The notes below the pieces were generated by a model, which saw only the letters and a list, made by a program, of their open reading frames with translations, searched no databases and had not been told where the DNA came from. A DNA stretch of 7,300 nucleotides from Acidimicrobiales bacterium (lineage in GTDB: Bacteria > Actinomycetota > Acidimicrobiia > Acidimicrobiales > JANYDT01). Both the position numbers and the translations under genes were made by a program. This document shows, in pieces, positions 1-5,260 of the stretch; within the stretch, counting starts at the first letter, position 1, and each line of letters opens with the position of its first letter. The stretch covers positions 1-7,300 of the forward strand of contig JANYHQ010000131.1 of NCBI GenBank assembly GCA_025358985.1, given 5' to 3'.

Positions 1-754
1 ATGGCCTACCGAGACAACCTCGGCCCACCACTACACCGTCACACCCCGTTTCGGCCATCATGGCCAGAGCATCCTGGGCATCCCAGATGTCACCGTTGCC
101 AAGTACCGGGATGGTGGTCACATGCTGCTTGAGGGCGGCGATGGCGCTCCAATCGGCCCGTCCGCTGTAGCGCTGCTCTGCGGTACGAGCATGCAACGCC
201 ACTGCCGCGCATCCCTCCTCCTCAGCGATGGCACCGGTAGTGAGCATGGTGGTGAGCTCGGCATGCAGCCCGATACGGAATTTGATGGTGACCGGCACCC
301 CGTACGGCTGGGCAGCCTGCACCGCCGCCCGCACGATGGAACGCAGTAGTGCCGGACGAGCGGGGACGGCCGAGCCTCCCCCCTTGCGTGTGACTTTGGG
401 GGCGGGGCAACCGAAGTTCATGTCGATGTGATCAACCAAGCCCTCGCCCGCCAGCTTGCGTACCGCCTCGCCCACCGGAGCGGGGTCGGTGCCGTAGAGC
501 TGCATAGAACGCGGCGTTTCGTCGGGCGCAAAGGCAGCCCGCTGCCACGACTTGGCGCCCTCCACCAGAAGCGCCCTCGCCATCACCATCTCGCTGACGT
601 ACAACCCCGCCCCATATTGCCGACACAACGCCCGGAACGGTGCATTGGTGACCCCAGCCATGGGAGCCAGCACCACTGGCACATCCAGGGTGAGCGGCCC
701 AATCCGCAACGCCGTCTTGGGCGCCACAGCAGTAGGGGGGGAGGGGCTGTTCAT
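1..754 (-). CDS. dusB: tRNA-dihydrouridine synthase, DusB-like (3' end beyond window)
   Basis: FMN-dependent, cytoplasmic enzyme of the Dus family, which reduces specific uridines in the tRNA D-loop with NADPH. The visible 251 residues cover most of the TIM barrel. Seen: the FMN-binding APMAGVTN at residues 30-37; the catalytic cysteine in MNFGCP (Cys116); Lys158 in TIKFR; the HART segment at 188-191; and the phosphate-binding region with GNGDI (219-223) and GVVVGRGCLGRP near the window edge. The family is usually 320-380 residues, so the C-terminal helical domain lies outside. ATG at 754 was chosen. It has no clear Shine-Dalgarno and lies 13 nt after the EamA stop, so it is probably translationally coupled; an in-frame GTG at 763 is an alternative. 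It is the last visible gene of the leftward operon. The N-terminus is Pro/Ser-rich, encoded by a run of Cs. DusB is the likely subfamily, but the exact tRNA position is inferred. Confidence 0.93.
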   Translation of the reverse strand, partial: MNSPSPPTAVAPKTALRIGPLTLDVPVVLAPMAGVTNAPFRALCRQYGAGLYVSEMVMARALLVEGAKSWQRAAFAPDETPRSMQLYGTDPAPVGEAVRKLAGEGLVDHIDMNFGCPAPKVTRKGGGSAVPARPALLRSIVRAAVQAAQPYGVPVTIKFRIGLHAELTTMLTTGAIAEEEGCAAVALHARTAEQRYSGRADWSAIAALKQHVTTIPVLGNGDIWDAQDALAMMAETGCDGVVVGRGCLGRP

Positions 755-767
755 GACGGACACAATT

Positions 768-1712
768 CTAAAGGGCGGTGGGGACGCCTTCTGACTGACT
801 GGTGAGCCATGCCCCACCGAGGATCACCACACAGCCGAGTACCTCGAGTGGTCGTACCTGTTCGTGGCGCACCACCACGCCCAGCACCAATGCCACCATT
901 GCCTCAAGATAGGTGAGGGCGGAGGACCGGGTGGAACCCACCCGGGCTGACAACATCCCCATCAGTACAAACGCCACTCCGGTGCCGAACACACCGAGCA
1001 CCATGAGCGCCATCAGAGGCCGCGACTCCACGGTGCTATGGGCAAATCCGGCGATACCGAATGGTGCGGTGAGCACGCTGGCCACGATGCCAGCCCGCCA
1101 GAACACGGCCAGACTGCCGTAGCGCTGTACCAATGGCACGTTGAGATTGACGGCCACTCCATACAGCGCCACCGCTGCCAAAATCATCAGTACACCTATG
1201 ATATTGGATCGTCCATCGTGGAGTGAGGGGATGCCCATCATCACGATGCCCACGCATCCGAGGAGTAGGCCCCATCGTTGGTTGATGCCGGGAAGACGCC
1301 GCAGCAGTAGCGTGGAGACTAGGGCTGCAAATACCGGTATGGCTCCGTTGAGCATGCCCGCCAAGCTGGACGTCACATTGCGTTGAGCGAGTGGAAACAG
1401 CGTCATTGGAATGGCCAACCACACCACCGACAGGGCAACGATGCGCGGCCAGGCAGCACGGTCCACCGGCCGTCGCGCACCAGGGACCAGCGCCAATGCT
1501 GCGCAGCCGATGAGGATACGAAGGAACGTCACGGTGGCCGGGGCAAAACTCTGGAGCGACTCCGCAATGAACACGAACGACGCGCCCCAGATGAGCCCGG
1601 GACCAACGAACAAACCCCAATCGCGCACCGTGAACGAGTCGGTATGCGTGCCTTCGGCCGTGAGCGCAGCGAGGGTGGATACGCGGGACCGAGTAGGGGA
1701 TTTGGTGGGCAC
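768..1712 (-). CDS. EamA/DMT-superfamily permease
   Basis: Inner-membrane permease of the drug/metabolite transporter superfamily, 314 residues, close to the usual 290-310. It has a short hydrophilic N-terminal tail of about 30 residues, then about ten hydrophobic segments arranged as two EamA repeats. TM1 carries the typical WGASFVFI (about 42-49). The second repeat begins near residue 165 (NIIGVLMILAAVALYG) and ends with LGCVVILGGAWL just before the C-terminus. GTG at 1712 was chosen. It follows the upstream kinase stop with only one intervening base and has a GAGGGG Shine-Dalgarno 7 nt upstream, inside the last codons of that gene. The frame stays open further upstream, but that stretch overlaps the kinase and lacks hydrophobic character. 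Family members export or import amino acids, nucleosides, sugars or cofactors; the substrate cannot be read from sequence. Its place behind a nucleoside-kinase-like gene makes a nucleoside or cofactor precursor possible, which is inference. Confidence 0.9.
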   Translation of the reverse strand: MPTKSPTRSRVSTLAALTAEGTHTDSFTVRDWGLFVGPGLIWGASFVFIAESLQSFAPATVTFLRILIGCAALALVPGARRPVDRAAWPRIVALSVVWLAIPMTLFPLAQRNVTSSLAGMLNGAIPVFAALVSTLLLRRLPGINQRWGLLLGCVGIVMMGIPSLHDGRSNIIGVLMILAAVALYGVAVNLNVPLVQRYGSLAVFWRAGIVASVLTAPFGIAGFAHSTVESRPLMALMVLGVFGTGVAFVLMGMLSARVGSTRSSALTYLEAMVALVLGVVVRHEQVRPLEVLGCVVILGGAWLTSQSEGVPTAL

Positions 1713-1713
1713 G

Positions 1714-2274
1714 TCAGTACCCCTCGCCGAAGCGGCGGTCGAGATCAACGTCGATCCGATCCAACCGTTCGTCAAGGGTGCCCGACACCAGGATCCACGG
1801 CTCCGATCTCTTGTTGAGTTCCTCCACGAACCGGGTATGCATACGAGGCCGTGCGGTGGGGTCGAAACGCACTCCGTCATGTTCGAAGGCCACATCGATG
1901 TCGCACAACACGTAGAGATCGTAGTGATGGGCATCGGCAATGGCCTGCACCTCAGCGGACATACACCCCTGATAGCGCTCATGCCACAGTTGCGTGGCCA
2001 GGGCGTCGGTGTCGCAGAACAGGTACCGGTGGGCGTGTACGGCTGCTTCGTTCTCCAGTTCGATCTGGCGACTGGCAATGATGACGAAGTCTTCGGTGGT
2101 CCAGTGATCATTGGTACCGGCGCGCAGCTTGCCCACTGTGTGGTCACGCCCGTACTCGTGCACCCAAGCGGTGTGATGACGACGGGCCAGCAACTCACAC
2201 ATGGTGGTTTTGCCGGTGGACTCAGCACCGGTGAGGCAGATACGGCGGACCGGAGGTGGCACAGGGTCAACCAT
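1714..2274 (-). CDS. Stand-alone NadR-type ribosylnicotinamide-kinase-like P-loop ATPase
   Basis: A 186-residue P-loop NTPase resembling the C-terminal kinase domain of NadR, which phosphorylates nicotinamide riboside to NMN in NAD salvage. Seen: Walker A GAESTGKT at 16-23; HEYGRD at 39-44, matching the family's W/EYGRD element; a TTEDF...ASRQ helix region (59-70); FCDTDALAT at 86-94, matching the family's IDTD element; and a later HYDLYVL...DGVRFD region, equivalent to the 'DLVILL...DGLR' part of NadR. NadR proteins usually carry an N-terminal HTH and/or an NMN adenylyltransferase domain; both are absent here, so this is a single-domain protein. ATG at 2274 was chosen because homology starts at once after it and a weak GAGGG lies about 11 nt upstream; the frame is open further upstream but overlaps the divergent gene. 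It is the first gene of the leftward operon with the EamA permease and Dus. The family call is firm; the exact substrate is not. Confidence 0.85.
   Translation of the reverse strand: MVDPVPPPVRRICLTGAESTGKTTMCELLARRHHTAWVHEYGRDHTVGKLRAGTNDHWTTEDFVIIASRQIELENEAAVHAHRYLFCDTDALATQLWHERYQGCMSAEVQAIADAHHYDLYVLCDIDVAFEHDGVRFDPTARPRMHTRFVEELNKRSEPWILVSGTLDERLDRIDVDLDRRFGEGY
1720..1725 (-). promoter_or_regulatory. Shine-Dalgarno deciding the EamA GTG start
   Basis: On the minus strand GAGGGG lies 7 nt before GTG 1712-1710. It is embedded in the final codons of the upstream kinase gene, whose TGA is separated from the GTG by a single C. This supports the GTG start and translational coupling of the two genes. 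Confidence 0.65.
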
Positions 2275-2334
2275 GATGTCTGCTGCCCTCGGCGCCGTGC
2301 ATGCCCCGGACCGTAGTGGGCGAGGATGGTGGTG

Positions 2335-3276
2335 ATGGCACCACTGGTGATGGCAACAGGAAGGTTCGCTCCCAGCCCTACGGGGGACTTGCATGTGGGA
2401 AATCTGCGTACTGCGCTGGTGGCGTGGTTGGCGGCGCGGGCCGGTGGTGGGCGGTTTCTGGTGCGGATGGAGGACCTGGACCCTATGGTGGCCCGGGCCG
2501 AGTTCGAAGCTCAGCAATTGCACGACCTGGCGGCCATCGGGTTGGACTGGGATGGCGAGGTGGTGAACCAGTCCAGTCGGATGGAGTTATACCAAGCGGC
2601 CATATCATCGCTTGATGCACGCGGGTTGGTGTATCCGTGCTTCTGTAGTCGAAAAGAGATCCAGGACGCCGTCCGCGCCCCCAATGGTTCTGCGCCTAGC
2701 CCCGAGGGTGCCTATCCCGGCACCTGCGCCGACCTCTCCACGCTCCAGCGATCGCAACGTGCCCGCAGTGGCGGGGGACGTCCTGCGGCGCTTCGTTTGC
2801 GCAGCTCTGGTGAAGTGGTCACCGTCACCGACGGGCTCCACGGCCAGTACTCGGCGGTGGTGGATGATCTGGTGCTACGCCGCCACGATGGTATGCCCGC
2901 ATATAACCTTGCGGTGGTGGTGGACGATGGGGATCAGGGGGTGCAGCAGGTGGTGCGAGCCGACGATCTGCTGGCTTCCACCCCCAGACAGGCGTACTTG
3001 GCCGGGCTCCTCGGCTTGCCGCCAATGTCGTACCTACACATACCATTGGTGTTGGGACCGATGGGGCAGCGCTTGGCCAAGCGTGACGGAGCGATCACGC
3101 TGGCAGACCGGTTGATGTTGGGCGAGAGCGCAGTTGATGTGCGCTCTGCGTTGGCGGCCAGCCTAGGAATGTGTGCGCCAGGGGAGCGGCCCACGCTCTC
3201 GGAGTTGGTGGCGACGTTCAGTGTCATGGTGGATGCGGGCACCCTGCCCCGCACGCCATGGGTGTTCCCCGGCTGA
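2335..3276 (+). CDS. gluQ: Glutamyl-Q tRNA(Asp) synthetase
   Basis: Truncated GluRS paralogue (YadB/GluQRS) that activates glutamate and attaches it to the cyclopentenediol of queuosine-34 in tRNA(Asp); cytoplasmic. The 313 residues contain the catalytic Rossmann core only, without the anticodon-binding domain of true GluRS, which is about 470-500 residues. Seen: GRFAPSPTGDLHVGN (9-23), with HVGN as the HIGH motif; RMEDLD (44-49); the zinc-site set Cys102, Cys104, Tyr127 and Cys131; VVDDGDQGVQQVVRADDLL (195-213), characteristic of the family; and AKRDG (248-252) as the KMSKS equivalent. Start choice: ATG 2335 has GAGG at 2322-2325 with a 9-nt spacer. ATG 2326 and ATG 2350 are in frame and possible, and the core motif begins just after the last. 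It is divergent from the kinase operon. Valine codons are very strongly GTG in this gene. It is meaningful only if the host makes or salvages queuosine. Confidence 0.93.
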   Translation: MAPLVMATGRFAPSPTGDLHVGNLRTALVAWLAARAGGGRFLVRMEDLDPMVARAEFEAQQLHDLAAIGLDWDGEVVNQSSRMELYQAAISSLDARGLVYPCFCSRKEIQDAVRAPNGSAPSPEGAYPGTCADLSTLQRSQRARSGGGRPAALRLRSSGEVVTVTDGLHGQYSAVVDDLVLRRHDGMPAYNLAVVVDDGDQGVQQVVRADDLLASTPRQAYLAGLLGLPPMSYLHIPLVLGPMGQRLAKRDGAITLADRLMLGESAVDVRSALAASLGMCAPGERPTLSELVATFSVMVDAGTLPRTPWVFPG

Positions 3277-3293
3277 GTTTGGCCCCTCCACCA

Positions 3294-3338
3294 CGACAAG
3301 ACTGGGTCAGAACCACATTCTTGTCGGGGAAGATCCCC
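3294..3338. terminator. Weak inverted repeats after gluQ
   Basis: Two small palindromes follow the gluQ stop. CGACAAG (3294-3300) pairs with CTTGTCG (3320-3326) around a 19-nt loop. Immediately after, GGGGA (3326-3330) pairs with TCCCC (3334-3338) around a 3-nt loop. They share base 3326, so both cannot form fully at once. No U-tract follows. They may help end gluQ transcription; the stems are short and the call is tentative. Confidence 0.3.
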
Positions 3339-3353
3339 AAATAGCCAATGTTT

Positions 3354-3390
3354 CGCTACAAGAACCGGGAAGTGCCCCGTTCTTGTAGCG
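3354..3390. terminator. Strong hairpin between convergent genes, likely bidirectional terminator
   Basis: The arm CGCTACAAGAAC (3354-3365) is the perfect reverse complement of GTTCTTGTAGCG (3379-3390). Inside it, after a C-C mismatch, GGG (3367-3369) pairs with CCC (3375-3377) around the loop AAGTG (3370-3374). It lies between the ends of the convergent gluQ and monooxygenase genes, as expected for a terminator serving both strands. There is no T-run on either side, which is common for actinobacterial terminators but leaves other roles open, such as an RNA 3'-end stabiliser or protein-binding palindrome. Confidence 0.6.
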
Positions 3391-3410
3391 GTTGCTGCTT
3401 GTAGCGGTTG
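3379..3410. repeat. 16-nt tandem direct repeat duplicating the hairpin's right arm
   Basis: Bases 3379-3394 and 3395-3410 are adjacent 16-nt units identical at 14 of 16 positions; the shared core is CTTGTAGCGGTTG (3382-3394 and 3398-3410). The first unit begins with the right arm of the 3354-3390 hairpin. The second copy could pair with 9 bases of the left arm (CGCTACAAG, 3354-3362), giving a competing, weaker structure. Confidence 0.7.
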
Positions 3411-3428
3411 GGAGCGGCGGGCCTGGGT

Positions 3429-4424
3429 TCAGATTGCGTTGACCTTCGGCATGATCTCTTCGGTCAGTTGCTTGAGATCGTCGAGCGTTTTGGACACAGG
3501 AACGTCGGCAAACGGAGGCCATAGCAGCGGCATGGTCATTCCGGCTTCGTTGTATCGCTTGAGGTTGTCAGTGATTTGCTCAGCAGTTCCGACCAACAAA
3601 TTGCTGAGCTTGCGGTTCGGTGTCTGGTCTGTCTTTTCTTCCGTGATGACGAACCAGATCATGCTGCACATATCGAATCCGTCGTCGAGCGAGCGGTCAC
3701 TTCCGAGGTCCACAAGTTCACGTTTGATTTCGCTGCGCCACCGCTCAATCTCTTCTGGAGTGTCCTGGATCCCAATCCAGCCGGACAAGCCGTATTTGGC
3801 GATACGACTGGCCGAACGCTTGGGGTCTTTGAGTCCACTGAAGTAGATCGGCGGGTGCGGTTTCTGGAGGGGCTTGGCTCCAAACCCGCAGCTCTCGAAA
3901 TCGGCGAACTCACCGTGATATTCGAACAGCTCGTTTTTCCAGATCCCCTGCATGACCTCGATGGTCTCGCGCACGTGCTTGTGGCGCTTGGGAAAGATAT
4001 GGGCGGCGCCTGCGGCCGCGAATTCCTCGGGCATCCACCCGGACCCGACGCCCACGTTGACTCTCCCGTTGGAGAGATGATCGATGGTGGCGATCTCGCC
4101 AGCCAGCACGGCCGGCGCACGGTACGGCGTGTCAATGATGCTCATGCCGATCCGCACCTTTTTGGTTTTGGCCGCCAGCCACGGAATCAGCGGCATCCCG
4201 TGGAGCCACTCGCCGCGGGCAGACACGGGCATCTGCAACGGAAACTGTTCCATCATGCCAAACGGGAACTGCATTTCGTTGCGGTCGGATGCTTCCGGCA
4301 CAACCACCCGGTCGAGCGTCCACACCGAGTCGAAGTCAAGTTCCTCGGCCAGTGCAGTGAGGTCTTCGAGCTCCTTGACCGTTACCTTGTTGCGAAAGTT
4401 AGGTAGGTACAAAGCCAGTTTCAT
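3429..4424 (-). CDS. LLM-class (luciferase-like) monooxygenase, probably F420-dependent
   Basis: A 331-residue TIM-barrel flavin/F420 oxidoreductase of the bacterial luciferase-like family, presumably cytoplasmic. Seen: N-terminal beta strand MKLALYLPN; AEELDFDSVWTLDR (about 27-40); the family segment WLAAKTKKVRIGMSI (about 85-99), followed by YRAPAVLAGEIATIDHLSNGR and GVGSGWMPEEF (about 101-135), the most conserved stretch of F420-type members; KPHPPIYFSG (about 190); and a C-terminal GTAEQITDNLKRY helix. Full length for the family (about 280-350). ATG 4424 was chosen; only a weak GGGA lies upstream. The gene stands alone, divergent from the response regulator and convergent with gluQ. FMN rather than F420 use cannot be excluded from sequence, and the substrate is unknown; the loop at about 45-78 (Met/Phe-rich, NEMQFPFGMMEQF) looks like a lineage-specific insertion near the active site. 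Confidence 0.88.
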   Translation of the reverse strand: MKLALYLPNFRNKVTVKELEDLTALAEELDFDSVWTLDRVVVPEASDRNEMQFPFGMMEQFPLQMPVSARGEWLHGMPLIPWLAAKTKKVRIGMSIIDTPYRAPAVLAGEIATIDHLSNGRVNVGVGSGWMPEEFAAAGAAHIFPKRHKHVRETIEVMQGIWKNELFEYHGEFADFESCGFGAKPLQKPHPPIYFSGLKDPKRSASRIAKYGLSGWIGIQDTPEEIERWRSEIKRELVDLGSDRSLDDGFDMCSMIWFVITEEKTDQTPNRKLSNLLVGTAEQITDNLKRYNEAGMTMPLLWPPFADVPVSKTLDDLKQLTEEIMPKVNAI

Positions 4425-4505
4425 GAGAGATGTCCCGTTCTCGCTTGTGGTGTTGTGTTCGGCGTTCGATGGTATGCAAACCCCGCTCGAAACGTGATCA
4501 ACGGG

Positions 4506-4541
4506 TTGTCAATTTCCCAACAACGACCTACGTTGACAGGC
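4506..4541 (+). promoter_or_regulatory. Putative promoter giving a leaderless response-regulator mRNA
   Basis: TTGTCA (4506-4511, five of six matches to TTGACA) is followed by a 17-nt spacer and TACGTT (4529-4534, TANNNT type). Seven bases then lead to GTG 4542, so the expected transcription start falls on or next to that GTG. No Shine-Dalgarno precedes GTG 4542, consistent with leaderless initiation. On the opposite strand the same bases read TTGACA (4512-4507), so the divergent monooxygenase could use an overlapping -35, though I see no matching -10. TGTCAA (4507-4512) and TTGACA (4533-4538) also form an inverted repeat that might be an operator. Confidence 0.45.
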
Positions 4542-5258
4542 GTGCAAACAAGTCGTCGCGTGTTGGTGGTCGATGACGATGACGGCGTTCGAACGGCAGT
4601 GACGTGGGCCCTCGAGGCAGACGGGTTCGAAGTTCTCGCCGTCGCCAACGGGCTGGCCGCTATCGATGTCATCGAATCTTCGACGTTGTCGCTGGTGGTG
4701 CTCGACTTGTCGCTGCCCGGGCTCGGGGGCCTCGACATCTTGACCCGCCTACGCACGACTGAGGCACGTGAAGGCTCGTGGCGATTGCCGGTGATCGTGC
4801 TGTCGGGGCGAGACAGCGAGATGGATCGCATCGTGGGTCTCAACCTCGGCGCCGACGACTACCTGGTGAAGCCCTTCTCGCCTGGCGAACTAGCCGCCCG
4901 AGCCCGATCCCTGCTGCGCCGCAGCTCCGAGCCCACCTCCAATGGCAAGGAGCCCTTTGTACCCACGGGCTCCGGCGTTGAGATCGATCTTGAGTCGCGC
5001 AACGTCTGGGTTGATGGGACAACGATCGAAATGGCGGCCAAAGAGTTTGATCTGCTCGCATATTTTGTGGATCATCCTCGGCGAGCGTGCCGTCGATCGG
5101 AGTTGCTGGCCGCGGTGTGGGCCAGCGAGTCGGGCTGGCAGAACGAGGCAACCGTCACTGAACACGTCTACCGCTTGCGTCTCAAAGTAGAGGCTGATCC
5201 GCAGCACCCCAAATGGCTTCGTACCGTGCGTGCCATCGGGTACCGATGGGAAGGCTGA
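4542..5258 (+). CDS. OmpR/PhoB-family response regulator
   Basis: Two-domain transcription regulator of 238 residues, the usual family length. The receiver domain (about 5-122) has the acidic pocket VVDDDD (9-14), the phosphoacceptor Asp55 in VVLDLSLPG, Ser88 in VIVLSGRD, and Lys110 in DDYLVKPF. A linker rich in Ser/Pro follows, then a winged-helix DNA-binding domain (about 140-238) with MAAKEFDLLAYFVDHP, RSELLAAVWA, TVTEHVYRLRLKVE and the closing LRTVRAIGYRWEG typical of the subfamily. GTG 4542 was chosen because homology starts within six codons and a promoter-like pair fits a leaderless start. The frame extends upstream to GTG 4455, which would add 29 residues without domain character. The partner is the histidine kinase 2 nt downstream. 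Target genes are unknown; the divergent monooxygenase and the regulator's own promoter are natural candidates, by inference. Confidence 0.93.
   Translation: MQTSRRVLVVDDDDGVRTAVTWALEADGFEVLAVANGLAAIDVIESSTLSLVVLDLSLPGLGGLDILTRLRTTEAREGSWRLPVIVLSGRDSEMDRIVGLNLGADDYLVKPFSPGELAARARSLLRRSSEPTSNGKEPFVPTGSGVEIDLESRNVWVDGTTIEMAAKEFDLLAYFVDHPRRACRRSELLAAVWASESGWQNEATVTEHVYRLRLKVEADPQHPKWLRTVRAIGYRWEG
5249..5254 (+). promoter_or_regulatory. Shine-Dalgarno deciding the histidine kinase GTG start
   Basis: GGAAGG lies 6 nt before GTG 5261, within the last codons of the response regulator. It favours GTG 5261 over the in-frame ATGs at 5213 and 5246, which would overlap the regulator gene. The arrangement suggests translational coupling. 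Confidence 0.7.
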
Positions 5259-5260
5259 AC

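Noticed and set aside
1713..2270. Upstream extension of the permease frame through the kinase gene
   Set aside because: The translated stretch is low-hydrophobicity Pro/Ser/Thr/Arg-rich sequence with no family similarity, while the kinase frame there carries Walker A and other motifs. The GTG at 1712 has a proper Shine-Dalgarno.
1411..2316. Long plus-strand open frame opposite the kinase and permease genes
   Set aside because: It has no recognisable domain and is fully antisense to two genes with clear family motifs. Long shadow frames are expected in GC-rich coding DNA.
2275..2334. Riboswitch or leader RNA between the divergent genes
   Set aside because: The gap is only about 60 nt and must serve two start regions, with no stable paired element that I could recognise.
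3382..3410. Start of a CRISPR or longer tandem array
   Set aside because: There are only two units with no spacer-sized gaps and no further copies in the window.
3576..4406. Plus-strand open frame of 276 codons opposite the monooxygenase
   Set aside because: It is antisense to a full-length conserved LLM protein, has no domain, and contains no start context of note.
4533..4538. Consensus TTGACA as a -35 box for the regulator gene
   Set aside because: No -10-like hexamer lies 16-18 nt downstream, and that region is already coding for the receiver domain. The TTGTCA/TACGTT pair just upstream fits better.
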